In this document: piece by piece, positions 48,151 to 60,927 of the stretch
How the letters are laid out: every line of letters begins with the position of its first letter
Position numbering within the stretch: position 1 is the stretch's first letter
Origin: Gallaecimonas mangrovi
GTDB lineage: Bacteria; Pseudomonadota; Gammaproteobacteria; Enterobacterales; Gallaecimonadaceae
Direction of reading: 5' to 3'
Length of the DNA stretch: 64,000 nt
Assembly: GCF_003367375.1 (NCBI RefSeq)
Contig: NZ_CP031416.1
Location: forward strand, 2,921,501-2,985,500
Position numbers and translations under genes: made by a program
Notes under the pieces: model-generated
Told to the model about the DNA's origin: nothing
The model's database searches: none
What the model saw: the letters and a program-made list of their open reading frames with translations, nothing else

Positions 48151-48837
48151 TTACTCCTGTTGACTCATTAACCAGCGGGCCAAAGGCAGGTCCGCAGGCT
48201 CGGTGATCTTGATGTTGTCGCTGTTGCCTTTCACCAATGCTACCGCTAACCCTAATCGCTCTATGGCAGAGGCTTCATCGGTAATGCTGGCCCCTTCAGC
48301 CAAGGCTTCAGCAAGGGCTTGGCGCAATAGCGCCGTTGGAAAACATTGGGGGGTAAGGGCACGCCAAAGGTGCTGGCGCGGTACCGTTTCTTCAATATGC
48401 TGGCCGTCACCCGACCATTTTACGGTGTCAACAACCGGTACCGCTAATATAGCGCCAGTTCCGCGTTGTGCTTCAGTGATCAGCAACGCGATATCATCAG
48501 CCCGCACCAAGGGTCTGGCCGCATCGTGTACTAACACCCAGGGGGAAATATCAGGATTCACAGCATCCAGGCAAGCCAGCACGGAATCGGCGCGTTCTTC
48601 ACCACCGACAACGGTGCGAAGACGCGGATGACTAGCCTGCGAAAGGTCTGAAAAGTACGGGTCGTCTTCAGCCAGCGCTACCACCACTTCGCTAATGAGC
48701 GGGTGGGCCAGCAGCCGGGCCAAGGTTTCCCCCAGAATGCAGTTGTCACCTAACGGAAGGTATTGCTTGGGCTTAGCTGCGCCCATGCGCCGGCCAATAC
48801 CCGCTGCCGGCACCAGCGCGACCAGTCTTTCAGTCAT
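48151..48837 (-). CDS. ispD: 2-C-methyl-D-erythritol 4-phosphate cytidylyltransferase
   Basis: The 228-residue enzyme has the nucleotide-binding VPAAGIGRRMGAAKPKQYLPLG, VLVHDAARPLV and ITDEASAIERLG. It forms CDP-ME in the MEP pathway. The frame continues to 48957, but those residues overlap ftsB and match no IspD; ATG 48837 overlaps the ftsB stop by eight bases. Confidence 0.97.
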   Translation of the reverse strand: MTERLVALVPAAGIGRRMGAAKPKQYLPLGDNCILGETLARLLAHPLISEVVVALAEDDPYFSDLSQASHPRLRTVVGGEERADSVLACLDAVNPDISPWVLVHDAARPLVRADDIALLITEAQRGTGAILAVPVVDTVKWSGDGQHIEETVPRQHLWRALTPQCFPTALLRQALAEALAEGASITDEASAIERLGLAVALVKGNSDNIKITEPADLPLARWLMSQQE

Positions 48838-49141
48838 TGTGCTTGGTCGATCCGTTTTCGGTTTGGTCCTGAGGCGACAGCACCCGGTAAAAGGTTTCTC
48901 CGTCGCGAATGAGGCCCAGTTCGTTGCGCGCCCGCTCTTCAACGGCTGACAAGCCATGACGAAGATCTTTCACTTCGGCAAACATTAAATCATTGCGCTT
49001 TTTTAGCTCCGCATTCTGCTTTTGAATACGGCCAATATCGGCTTTGAGTTGCCAGTGGTCCTTGAGAGCGTTGTTACCGAACCAAAGCCGGTACTGCAAC
49101 ATCCCCAGGAGCACCAGGAGCACTATTGCTAAGCGAGCCAT
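48830..49141 (-). CDS. ftsB: Cell division protein FtsB
   Basis: The 103-residue bitopic membrane protein has a helix at residues 3-20, then a leucine-zipper coiled coil (HWQLKADIGRIQKQNAELKKRNDLMFAEV). RARNELGLIRDGETFYRVL is the FtsB signature. It links FtsL and FtsQ in the divisome. It is followed by ispD as in E. coli. Confidence 0.95.
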   Translation of the reverse strand: MARLAIVLLVLLGMLQYRLWFGNNALKDHWQLKADIGRIQKQNAELKKRNDLMFAEVKDLRHGLSAVEERARNELGLIRDGETFYRVLSPQDQTENGSTKHND

Positions 49142-49206
49142 ACGGTCTCCTGTTTATCCTGGGGTCCTATTATGGTGGCCCAAGGCCCCTTTGGGAATGC
49201 CTAAGC

Positions 49207-49881
49207 TCAGGCAAATGCGCAGACATTAAAGCCTTTTTGGCTGGCGGGGCGGTTCATACAGCGCTCATACCAGGCCATAACGGTTGGAAAATCACCCATG
49301 CCAATCACATCGCGAGCCCCATACCCCCAGTCAAGGCAACCCACCCAAGGAAAAATCGCAATGTCTGCAATGGAGTAATGGTCCCCCAGCAAATAGCGCT
49401 TGCCCTGCAATTGCTGCTCAATCACCCCCAGCAGGCGGCGGCTTTCGTTGCGGTAACGTTCAACAGGGTAAGGATGCTGGCACTTGTCGGCGGCATATTT
49501 ATAAAAATGCCCGAACTGACCAAACATAGGGCCAACGCCGGCCATCTGGAAAAAAACCCATTGCAGGCACTCGATACGCTTAGCCGGTTCTTTCGGCAGC
49601 AGCTTACCGGTCTTTTCGGCCAAATAAAGCAAAATAGCGCCGGATTCGAACAGCTTCAGCTCGCCGTCTGGGCCATTAGGGTCAACGATAGCCGGAATTT
49701 TGTTATTGGGATTGATGGCCAGAAATTCCGGCTCGAACTGCTCATCCTCGCCAATGTTTACCGTATGGGCTTCGTAAGCAAGCGCCATTTCTTCAAGGGC
49801 TACCGACACTTTTTGGCCATTGGGTGTGGCCAGCGAATACAGTTGGATACGGTCAGGGTGTTTGATGGGCCACTTGGCCAT
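49207..49881 (-). CDS. Glutathione S-transferase, YfcG/YghU-like (Nu class)
   Basis: The 224-residue protein has a thioredoxin-like N-terminal domain (RIQLYSLATPNGQKVSVALEEM; NPNNKIPAIVD; LFESGAILLYLAEKTG) and a helical GST domain (about 95-220; HYSIADIAIFPWVGC). PNGQKV with Asn in the active-site loop, rather than Cys or Tyr, points to the disulfide-reductase type. It is inserted between eno and ftsB, which are often adjacent in relatives. Confidence 0.88.
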   Translation of the reverse strand: MAKWPIKHPDRIQLYSLATPNGQKVSVALEEMALAYEAHTVNIGEDEQFEPEFLAINPNNKIPAIVDPNGPDGELKLFESGAILLYLAEKTGKLLPKEPAKRIECLQWVFFQMAGVGPMFGQFGHFYKYAADKCQHPYPVERYRNESRRLLGVIEQQLQGKRYLLGDHYSIADIAIFPWVGCLDWGYGARDVIGMGDFPTVMAWYERCMNRPASQKGFNVCAFA

Positions 49882-49964
49882 AACTCACTCCTTGCAGCAG
49901 CACTGCCTTGAATACAAAAATCAGCGCTCAAGGTTAACACTTGGGCGCCGGGGGCCCAACTGGC

Positions 49965-50705
49965 TCAAGCGTCATTCTTATGGCTTCGTTTATCTATAAA
50001 CTTTTGAAAATCAGCACCTTTCTTTTTACAAGCGGAGGTTGCTAACCAGTGTGTTTCCTTTTCGCCACCGATGGTGGGCACATCCACCAATAAGGCGCAG
50101 GAACCATCAGCGCCAAAATAAAGCCGCTGACCACCACCAAGATCAATGATCTGCGCTTTTCTGGTGTTCGCTTTTGGCCGCTCAATGGCCTGAACACCAG
50201 GCATACGCTGGCCATTAAGCCACTGTTGCTGCTGTTGTTGCGCGATATTATTAAGGCTTTGCTCCAGCGCCAAGCCGAAGCTCTCGCCAGCACTTTTTGC
50301 AGACGGCTTGCGCTCATTAAGCGGTGTTTCGGCAGCCTTGGCCCGGCGTGCACTTTTCGGGTGCGCCGGCAGGCGCTCTTGCGGCAGGTGCTGGCGACTT
50401 AAACTCGCAGCGCCGTTGGGCGCATCAGCATAACCACTTAACCGCTCTTTTGCGTTAAGTGTGTTTGGTTTTGTGGGCTGCTCAGTTCCCACCTTGGCCG
50501 CTTGCGCCTTCACTGGCGCTGGCGCAAAAATGAGCCTGGCCTTAATGGGTTCGGGCACCATCGGCGGCTTAACCGTCGACGGTTCCTGCCAAAACCCGCA
50601 CAGCACCAGCAAATGCAGCGATAGCGCCAGCACGGCAAAAAGACCGTACTCGCGTAGTAAATACTTAGCGCCTTTTCGCGGCAGATTAACGTTTGGAGCC
50701 GGCAT
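49965..50705 (-). CDS. Unrecognised protein with one membrane helix and a TonB-like linker
   Basis: The 246-residue product has a basic N-terminus, one membrane helix (about residues 20-40: GLFAVLALSLHLLVLCGFW), a proline-rich stretch (EPSTVKPPMVPEPIKARLIFAPAP), a long Ala/Lys/Gln-rich middle and a small C-terminal domain (about 175-240: LGGGQRLYFGADGSCALLVD). The layout recalls TonB or TolA N-terminal parts, but I see no TonB C-terminal domain. The function is unknown. It sits between eno and the GST gene. Confidence 0.7.
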   Translation of the reverse strand: MPAPNVNLPRKGAKYLLREYGLFAVLALSLHLLVLCGFWQEPSTVKPPMVPEPIKARLIFAPAPVKAQAAKVGTEQPTKPNTLNAKERLSGYADAPNGAASLSRQHLPQERLPAHPKSARRAKAAETPLNERKPSAKSAGESFGLALEQSLNNIAQQQQQQWLNGQRMPGVQAIERPKANTRKAQIIDLGGGQRLYFGADGSCALLVDVPTIGGEKETHWLATSACKKKGADFQKFIDKRSHKNDA

Positions 50706-50716
50706 CTCTCATCCAT

Positions 50717-50745
50717 AAAAAAAGCCGCCCATCGGGCGGCTTTTT
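50717..50745 (-). terminator. Terminator of eno
   Basis: AAAGCCGCCC pairs with GGGCGGCTTT around GAT. Seven T follow on the minus strand, 18 bases after the eno stop. Confidence 0.85.
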
Positions 50746-50762
50746 AGCGCGATGTGATGAGC

Positions 50763-53803
<3,041 letters not shown>

Positions 53804-53876
53804 TTATAGAGGAAAAGGGCCCCAGGTCACAACGCGCCAGCGCCATGAAAAGTGCCCTTTTTTACGGTTTATTGGT

Positions 53877-54662
53877 TTATGGCTTCTCGGTGGCTTTAAC
53901 CGCCTGCCAATGCGCCTCAAGTTTGGCAAGGCCTTGGGCTTGCATGGTTTCACCTGCGCCTTGCACCCGCTGCTCTATGGCCCGAAAACGCCGCTCAAAT
54001 TTACCGTTAGCGCGCCGCAGCGCCGCTTCCGGGTCTAGCTTTAGATGGCGAGCCAGATTGGTAACCGCAAATAACAGGTCGCCAACTTCGTCTTCGAGGC
54101 GATCTTTATCCGCTGCGGCAATTTCGGCGCGCACTTCGTCAATTTCCTCATGGATTTTGTCAAAAACCGGGGCTAAATCGTCCCAATCAAAACCCACTCT
54201 GGCAGCGCGTTTTTGCAATTTTACCGCCCGGCTTAGTGCAGGCAGCGCTTTGGGTACGTCGTTAAGCACCGAATCGCCCTGCCCTTTACCGGCCCGCTCT
54301 TGGGCTTTGATGGCCTCCCAATTGGCACTGAGCTTGTCACTGCTGCCTGCACTTTCTTGTGCAAACACATGGGGATGGCGGCGCACCAGTTTATCGCTAA
54401 TGGCGCGGGCCACGTCATTAAAATCAAAGGCGCCTTCTTCCTTACCAAGTTGGGCGTAAAACACCACCTGGAACAACAGGTCGCCCAGTTCATCACGAAT
54501 TTCAGCTCTATCGCCGCCGGCGATGGCATCTGCCACTTCGTAAGCTTCTTCCAAGGTGTGAGGAACGATGGAATGAAAATCCTGGGCCAGATCCCAGGGG
54601 CAGCCGCCCTTGGGATCCCGTAGCTGACACATGATCGCCAGCAAGCGTTCTAAATCATTCAT
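53877..54662 (-). CDS. mazG: Nucleoside triphosphate pyrophosphohydrolase MazG
   Basis: The 261-residue protein has two MazG domains, each with the EExxE...D metal site (TLEEAYEVADAI...ELGDLLFQVVF; EEIDEVRAEI...EVGDLLFAVTN). It hydrolyses abnormal and excess NTPs and lowers ppGpp. The ATG overlaps the relA stop (ATGA), so the two are coupled. Confidence 0.96.
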   Translation of the reverse strand: MNDLERLLAIMCQLRDPKGGCPWDLAQDFHSIVPHTLEEAYEVADAIAGGDRAEIRDELGDLLFQVVFYAQLGKEEGAFDFNDVARAISDKLVRRHPHVFAQESAGSSDKLSANWEAIKAQERAGKGQGDSVLNDVPKALPALSRAVKLQKRAARVGFDWDDLAPVFDKIHEEIDEVRAEIAAADKDRLEDEVGDLLFAVTNLARHLKLDPEAALRRANGKFERRFRAIEQRVQGAGETMQAQGLAKLEAHWQAVKATEKP

Positions 54663-56836
54663 TTTTGGGTAATACGTTTTGCTTCAAAGACATCCGACAG
54701 CTGGTTGATGCGGGTTAGCACCTTGCCCAGGGTGTCGAGTTTTTGCAGGGTGACCTGAATTTCAATGGTAGCGACATTGTTGGTGTAATCGGTGTGGCTG
54801 CGCATGGCTTCCACATTAACCTTTTCATTGGCAAGAATGCTGGTGATATCCCGCAGCAGGCCATTACGGTCGGCCGCTTGAATACGCAGCGTTGCCCCAA
54901 AGCTCTGGCCCGGGGTGTCGCCCCAGTCCACTTCCACCACACGCTCGCCGTGCTTTCGTACCAGCTTTTGCAGCTCTTCGCAGTCGGTGCGGTGCACCGA
55001 AATGCCGCGGCCCTGGGTAATAAAGCCAACGATGTCGTCCCCCGGCACCGGCTGGCAACAGCCGGCAATGTTCGTTAACAGGTTACCGACCCCTTGCACC
55101 ACAAAAGGACTTTTACCGGCTTTACGGTTGGCCGAGGATTTTTGGTTAATGATCTCCGCCACCGCCTCGTCGTCACTGACTTCTCGCTTGAAGTAGTGAC
55201 TGTTGAGGAAGTTAAGCACCTGATTGAGCTTGATATCGCCGCCGCCAATCGCCGCCAGCAAATCGTCGAGACTGCCCATGTTGAACTTATCAACCGCCAC
55301 TTGGGCCTGGCTCATGTCAAGCTCTAGCCGCGACAGTTCGCGTTCCATGATCTCGCGGCCTGCGGCAAGATTTTTATCGCGGTCAAGCTGCTTAAACCAA
55401 TGCTGCACCTTGGCCCGAGCGCGGTTAGAACGCACGTAGCCTAAGTGTGGATTCAGCCAGTCGCGGCTGGGGTTAGGCTCTTTGCCGGTAAGAATTTCTA
55501 CCTGATCGCCGGTTTGCAACTGGTAGGTAAAGGGCACAATACGGCCGGAAATTTTGGCACCGATACAGCGGTGGCCCACCATGGAGTGAATGTTGTAGGC
55601 AAAATCCAGTGGCGTGGCGCCAGCAGGCAAGTCCACCACGTCGCCTTTGGGGGTAAAGACATAGACCCGGTCTTCCACCACTTGGTGCTTGAGATCTTCG
55701 ACCAGATCCCCAGCATCGGCCATTTCTTCCTGCCATTGCAAGATTTTACGAAGCCAAGCCACTTTGCTTTCAAGGCCAGCATCTTTACCGCCAGCACCGC
55801 CTTCTTTATAGGCCCAGTGGGCAGCGACCCCAAGCTCGGCCTCGTCATGCATGGCTTGGGTACGAATTTGAATTTCCACCGTCTTGCCCTTGGGCCCTAC
55901 CACCACAGTGTGAATAGACCGATAGCCATTGGGCTTAGGGTTAGCGACATAGTCGTCAAATTCGTTAGGTATATGGTGAAAGTGGGTGTGCACCACGCCA
56001 AGGGCGGCATAACAGTCTTGCAGGCGCGGCACTATGATACGCACCGCCCGCACATCAAACAGTTCGTCAAAGGCCAGGTGCTTGCGGCTCATTTTTTTCC
56101 AGATGGAATAAATGTGTTTGGGCCGCCCATAAACCTGAGCATCAATGCCTTCTTCTTTGATGGCATTGGTTAGATTGGTGACAAATTCGCGAATATAGTT
56201 TTCGCGGTCAATGCGCCGCTCATCCAGCAGTTTGGCAATACGTTTGTAGGTATCGGGGTGCAGGTAACGAAAGGAAAGATCTTCAAGCTCCCACTTTAAT
56301 TGGCCGATGCCCAAGCGGTTAGCCAAGGGGCCATAAAGGTTGGCAGCCGCTTTGGCTACCAACACCCGGGTTTCCTCGTCGGCATCTTTAACGGCGCGCA
56401 GCTCAACGATGGCTTCGGCCAACTTAATGACCACCGCCCGCACGTCGTTGACCATCGACAGCACCATGCGCCGCACTTTATCCACTTGGCTTGAAGAAGC
56501 AGCACTTTGGTGCAGGGTGCGAATGGCGTCCATATCCAGCACCGAGTCAAGTAAACTGGCGGTGGCGGTACCATAGGTATCAATAACGCTTTCGCTATCG
56601 AGTTTTTTACTGCGGTAGGGTTGCAGCAAAAGCGCTGCCAGCAGGGTGTCGCCATCCATCGCCAAGTCGGTGAGAATTTCCACCATTTCTTGGGCGTCAG
56701 CAAGTTGCGACTGGGGCAAGGCCTCGGTGGCCAATTTCAGCCGCGGCATGTCTTGCGCTTTAATTTTCAGTTTCGCCAGCCACGTTTCGGTGTCTAGCGC
56801 CCCTTGTCCCTGATGCGTATCTCGGATGGATACCAT
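54659..56836 (-). CDS. relA: GTP pyrophosphokinase RelA
   Basis: The 725-residue (p)ppGpp synthetase has a degenerate hydrolase domain (MDGDTLLAALLLQPY in place of HDxxED), which makes it RelA rather than SpoT. The synthetase domain shows EFDDYVANPKPNGYRSIHTVV and IQIRTQAMHDEAELGVAAHW. A TGS domain (DRVYVFTPKGDVVDLPAGATPLDFAY), a zinc-finger region (NIAGCCQPVPGDDIVGFI) and a C-terminal ACT domain follow. ATG 56836 overlaps the rlmD stop as TGATG. Confidence 0.97.
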   Translation of the reverse strand: MVSIRDTHQGQGALDTETWLAKLKIKAQDMPRLKLATEALPQSQLADAQEMVEILTDLAMDGDTLLAALLLQPYRSKKLDSESVIDTYGTATASLLDSVLDMDAIRTLHQSAASSSQVDKVRRMVLSMVNDVRAVVIKLAEAIVELRAVKDADEETRVLVAKAAANLYGPLANRLGIGQLKWELEDLSFRYLHPDTYKRIAKLLDERRIDRENYIREFVTNLTNAIKEEGIDAQVYGRPKHIYSIWKKMSRKHLAFDELFDVRAVRIIVPRLQDCYAALGVVHTHFHHIPNEFDDYVANPKPNGYRSIHTVVVGPKGKTVEIQIRTQAMHDEAELGVAAHWAYKEGGAGGKDAGLESKVAWLRKILQWQEEMADAGDLVEDLKHQVVEDRVYVFTPKGDVVDLPAGATPLDFAYNIHSMVGHRCIGAKISGRIVPFTYQLQTGDQVEILTGKEPNPSRDWLNPHLGYVRSNRARAKVQHWFKQLDRDKNLAAGREIMERELSRLELDMSQAQVAVDKFNMGSLDDLLAAIGGGDIKLNQVLNFLNSHYFKREVSDDEAVAEIINQKSSANRKAGKSPFVVQGVGNLLTNIAGCCQPVPGDDIVGFITQGRGISVHRTDCEELQKLVRKHGERVVEVDWGDTPGQSFGATLRIQAADRNGLLRDITSILANEKVNVEAMRSHTDYTNNVATIEIQVTLQKLDTLGKVLTRINQLSDVFEAKRITQK

Positions 56837-58140
56837 CACCCCTCCCGGATAAAAAGTGCCATCAATTCCACATGGGCTGTTTGGCTGAACATGTCCATTA
56901 GCCCTAATTTATTGATTTGGTAGCCGCCTTGCATCAGCAATTGAGCGTCCCGTTTCCATGTGGAAGGATTACAGGATACATAGAGCACCCTTTGCGGACC
57001 AGCACCATCAGCCAGAGCCTGGCAAAGTGTTTGCGCGCCAGGGCGCGCCGGGTCCAGCAGTACCGCGTCAAAATCGGCTTTCACTAACGCGCTGACATCC
57101 GCTGCGTCATCCAAATTCATGGTCCGTGGCACGATGTTGTTAAGGCCGTTGGCCACGGCGTTTTGGCGGCAACGTTCAGTCATGGCAGCCACCCCTTCTA
57201 CCGCCACCACTTGTTTGGCTCTTTTGGCCAGCGGCAAGCTGAAATTACCCAAGCCGCTGTAGGCATCCAGTACCGTCTCACCGGCTTGTGGCGCCAGCCA
57301 ATCCATGGCTTGGGCAACCATGGCGTTATTGATATCGGCGTTTACCTGAATAAAATCCGCAGGCCCTACCGTCATATTAAGGCCATCAAGGGCGTAGCCA
57401 AGTGCCAATGGCGCTTCAGGCCAAAGCTGGTCAATGTTTTCCTCTTGGCTATAAAGCGCTACGTGCTGCGCTTTCGCCCAGGCCACCAGCTTTGCTTGGT
57501 CGGCTTTCGGTAAAGGACCTGTTAGGCGCCACAGCGCAGCGGTATGGGGCGGCAGGTGCATTAGCTCCAGGTGCCCCAATAATTTATGCCCTTTAAGGGT
57601 TGCCAGCAGTTGCTGCAATGATGGCAGCAAGGCTGAAAGCGGCGTTTGCGCCACTTGGCAATGCTCGATAGGAATAATGTTTTGCGAGCCCACCGCCCGC
57701 AGCCCAAGCTTGCCTTGGTAGATAGCCAAGCGCATGGTACGCCGATAATGAAAGGCAGGGCCTTTAAGCGGCGGCGCCCAATGGGCAACCTGCATACCGG
57801 CTCTTATTAATTCTTCCCTTAATGCCGCCTCTTTATATTGAAGCTGCTTGTCGGCGCTTAGGTGTTGTAACTGGCAACCACCACAACTCCCTGCATAATT
57901 GCACTGGGGGTTTATTCGCTCTGGGCTCGCTTCAATAACCGCTTGCAGGCGACCACTGGCTACCTTACCCTTTGCGGTCAGCCGCGCTGTAACCCGTTCA
58001 CCAGGTAAAGCACCAGGCACAAAACAAACCAGGCCGTTACTGCGACCAACACCTTGCCCATGCAAATCGAGGCTGTTGATGGTAACTTCCTGAATAACCG
58101 ATTTTTGTTGACGTTTTTTTGTGCGGTATATCTGTACCAT
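56836..58140 (-). CDS. rlmD: 23S rRNA (uracil-1939-C5)-methyltransferase
   Basis: The 434-residue enzyme has an N-terminal TRAM domain, a Fe-S cluster Cys set (NPQCNYAGSCGGCQLQHLS plus a later Cys) and the SAM domain (DAYSGLGNFSLPLAK, LLDPARPGAQ, the catalytic VSCNPSTWKRD). ATG 58140 has AAGG five bases upstream; the TTG seven codons earlier is rejected. It is divergent from barA, with an 87-base gap. Confidence 0.95.
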   Translation of the reverse strand: MVQIYRTKKRQQKSVIQEVTINSLDLHGQGVGRSNGLVCFVPGALPGERVTARLTAKGKVASGRLQAVIEASPERINPQCNYAGSCGGCQLQHLSADKQLQYKEAALREELIRAGMQVAHWAPPLKGPAFHYRRTMRLAIYQGKLGLRAVGSQNIIPIEHCQVAQTPLSALLPSLQQLLATLKGHKLLGHLELMHLPPHTAALWRLTGPLPKADQAKLVAWAKAQHVALYSQEENIDQLWPEAPLALGYALDGLNMTVGPADFIQVNADINNAMVAQAMDWLAPQAGETVLDAYSGLGNFSLPLAKRAKQVVAVEGVAAMTERCRQNAVANGLNNIVPRTMNLDDAADVSALVKADFDAVLLDPARPGAQTLCQALADGAGPQRVLYVSCNPSTWKRDAQLLMQGGYQINKLGLMDMFSQTAHVELMALFIREG

Positions 58141-58227
58141 GGGAACCCTTGGAACTGGCAAAAGGTAATGCCATTTAGCGGCAGGAATGGATGCACTATC
58201 TAACGTATAAGGACGCTTAACACCGGC

Positions 58228-60927
58228 ATGACCAAATTTGGCCTTCGCGCCTGGGTATTAGTACTGACGACGGCCCCAACTCTGCTAATTGGCACACTGT
58301 TGGGCGGGTATTTTACCCTGCAACGCTATCAAGAGGTACTTGATAACCTCAAAGATCAGGGTTTGGCGGTTATTGAGCCCCTCACCGTAGCCTCTGAACA
58401 AGGCGTGGTGTTAGAAGACCGCGAACAGCTCAAACGGCTGGTCAGTGCTGCCCACCGCTTAAATACCGATTACATCAAAAATATCGCCGTATACGACAAA
58501 ACCGGCACCCCGATGGTGTCGTCGACTTTTCATCGCGATTTTCCCTTGATGCAGCTTCCCAAGGGCCAGCCGATTCCGCAGGTGCCCACTTTTGCCTATG
58601 TAAAAGGCCGCTTGATGCTGCGGGCCCCTATTGTTGCTGACACCAGCTTTTATGCCAGCTATCGCGACAAAATCGACCCTAACAACCCGCTGCTGGGTTA
58701 CATCACCATTCAGCTTAACCAAGACGCCACCTTGCTGGCCCAGCACGATGCGCTGTTCCGAACACTGCTGATTGTGTTTATCGGCATCATCGTCCACCTG
58801 CTTTTTACCTGGCGGCTGTTAAAGCACGTTACCGCTCCTATCTCCAACATGGTGGGCGCCGTTGACCGCATTCGTGAAGGCAAGCTAGACACCCGGGTGC
58901 AGGGCATTTTGATTGGTGAGCTCGACACCCTTAAAAACGGCATTAACGCCATGGCCAAGTCCTTGGATGAATACCATGCCGACATGCAGCACAACATCGA
59001 CCAGGCAACCTACGACCTGCGCATGACCTTAGAGCAGGTTGAAATTCAAAACATTGAACTCGACAAAGCTCGCAAGCGTGCTCAAGAAGCCAGCCAGGTA
59101 AAATCAGAATTCTTGGCCAACATGAGCCACGAGTTGCGCACCCCGCTCAATGGCGTATTGGGTTTTGCACGGCAGTTGATGAAAACCCAGCTTACCCCTA
59201 GCCAAACCGACTATCTGCAAACCATTGAGCGTTCTGCCCAGCATTTATTGGCGATCATCAACGACGTATTGGACTTTTCCAAACTTGAAGCAGGCAAGTT
59301 GCAGTTAGATAACACCCCCTATTCCTTCCACGATGCCTTATTTGAAGTGGTGGACATGATGGGGGCCAATGCCCGGGAAAAAGGGCTGGAGCTTAGCCTG
59401 CAGCTACCAACCGACACTCCGGATGCCCTAACGGGTGACCCGCTGCGCTTAAAGCAAGTACTCACCAATCTGATTGGTAATGCGGTGAAGTTTACCGCCC
59501 AAGGCGGCGTTGATGTGGTGGTCAGCCATAGTGGCCAGGCGGGAAGTGATGATTGCGAAATCAAGGTTACGGTAACAGACACCGGCGTTGGCATTGAGCC
59601 CAAACAGCAACAGCACCTGTTTAATGCCTTTGCCCAGGCCGACGCCTCTATTACCCGTCGCTTTGGTGGCACCGGCTTAGGGTTGGTGATCTCCAAAACC
59701 CTGGTGGCACAAATGAGTGGCCATATGGGCTTGGAAAGCCAGCTTGGCCGCGGCTCCACTTTCTGGTTCACGCTACCGGTTAAGCGCGCCAACATGGTGT
59801 TCCACGACCCCTTACCCATGGAACCGCTGCACGACAAAACCGTGGTGTTAGTCAACGGTAGCCGCCGTACCCGCCAGATGTTAACGCTGCTGATGCAAAG
59901 CTGGCCCTTTGTGCTGAAAAACACCGACGACCCAGCCATGGTTGATGGCGCCGATTTTATTTTGCTCGACCGCGTTGAATTGGCGCAGTCGCAAGAACTG
60001 TTAGGCCAGCTGAAAAAATCGGCCCACAGCAAGCTGATTGGCCTTTCCAACCATGCCGATCCGCGCAACCGCGAACGCTTACTGCAACAAGGGCTCGACA
60101 CCTGCTTAATCAAACCCTTAGTCGCACCAAAACTTTACCGCGCCTTGGCCGGTGAACCCACGGCCAGTAAACCGGCACCGGCGCCACATTTGCTGCCCAG
60201 CGCCCAGTTACCGCTCCCCCCTGGCCGAGTGCTGGTGGTGGATGACAATGAACCCAACCTCAAGCTGATGGCCGCTTTACTGGAAGATACCTCTTGTGAG
60301 GTGCATACCGCTGGCAGCGGTTTGCAGGCGATTGAAGCCATAGACAAGTGGTCGTTTGACGCCATTTTCATGGATATTCAAATGCCGAACATGGACGGTG
60401 TTACCGCCATGAGCCGCATTCGCGATGCCCTTGGCGATACCTGCCCGCCAATCATCGCCGTTACCGCCCATGCGATGGCTGGCGAAAGGGAAAAACTGTT
60501 AGACCAGGGCATGGATGATTACCTGACCAAGCCCATTGATGAGCGCACGCTACATGCCTGCTTGCAGCGCTGGCTTAAGAAAAATGACGTGCTGGATTGG
60601 CAACAAGCCATTCGCCAAGCCGGTGGTCGTGAGGGCCTGGCCAGAGACATGGTAAAAATGCTGATAGACAGCTTACCGGATACCCGCGACAACCTTGAAA
60701 AAGCCCTGGCAGAGCATAGCGACGAGCAGCTTTACCAAACCATTCACAAGTTTAACGGTGCGCTCGCCTATACCGGCACGCCACGCTTAAAAAACCTCGC
60801 GAACGACATTGAAACCGCACTCAAAAAAGGGGCCAACGCAAATGACGTTGAACCCGAGATTTTTGAGCTAATGGATGAGATGACAAAGCTTGAAAAAGAA
60901 GGCGGGCGCCAGGGCCTGGTCAGTTAG
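58228..60927 (+). CDS. barA: Hybrid sensor histidine kinase BarA
   Basis: The 899-residue tripartite kinase has a membrane helix (about 10-31), periplasmic sensor, second helix (about 180-200), HAMP and HisKA with His301 in FLANMSHELRTPLNG. HATPase follows (VTDTGVGIEPKQQQHLF, GGTGLGLVISKTL), then a pseudo-receiver lacking the phospho-Asp, a true receiver with Asp716 (IFMDIQMPNMDG) and HPt with His840. In relatives BarA signals through UvrY/SirA to the RNAs that sequester CsrA, which is encoded at 16.8 kb. It stands divergent from rlmD as in E. coli. Its last eight bases overlap the convergent ImmA-like gene. Confidence 0.95.
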   Translation: MTKFGLRAWVLVLTTAPTLLIGTLLGGYFTLQRYQEVLDNLKDQGLAVIEPLTVASEQGVVLEDREQLKRLVSAAHRLNTDYIKNIAVYDKTGTPMVSSTFHRDFPLMQLPKGQPIPQVPTFAYVKGRLMLRAPIVADTSFYASYRDKIDPNNPLLGYITIQLNQDATLLAQHDALFRTLLIVFIGIIVHLLFTWRLLKHVTAPISNMVGAVDRIREGKLDTRVQGILIGELDTLKNGINAMAKSLDEYHADMQHNIDQATYDLRMTLEQVEIQNIELDKARKRAQEASQVKSEFLANMSHELRTPLNGVLGFARQLMKTQLTPSQTDYLQTIERSAQHLLAIINDVLDFSKLEAGKLQLDNTPYSFHDALFEVVDMMGANAREKGLELSLQLPTDTPDALTGDPLRLKQVLTNLIGNAVKFTAQGGVDVVVSHSGQAGSDDCEIKVTVTDTGVGIEPKQQQHLFNAFAQADASITRRFGGTGLGLVISKTLVAQMSGHMGLESQLGRGSTFWFTLPVKRANMVFHDPLPMEPLHDKTVVLVNGSRRTRQMLTLLMQSWPFVLKNTDDPAMVDGADFILLDRVELAQSQELLGQLKKSAHSKLIGLSNHADPRNRERLLQQGLDTCLIKPLVAPKLYRALAGEPTASKPAPAPHLLPSAQLPLPPGRVLVVDDNEPNLKLMAALLEDTSCEVHTAGSGLQAIEAIDKWSFDAIFMDIQMPNMDGVTAMSRIRDALGDTCPPIIAVTAHAMAGEREKLLDQGMDDYLTKPIDERTLHACLQRWLKKNDVLDWQQAIRQAGGREGLARDMVKMLIDSLPDTRDNLEKALAEHSDEQLYQTIHKFNGALAYTGTPRLKNLANDIETALKKGANANDVEPEIFELMDEMTKLEKEGGRQGLVS

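Noticed and set aside
54659-56836. Absent HD residues in the RelA hydrolase domain as an anomaly
   Set aside because: This is the normal state of RelA, in contrast to SpoT.
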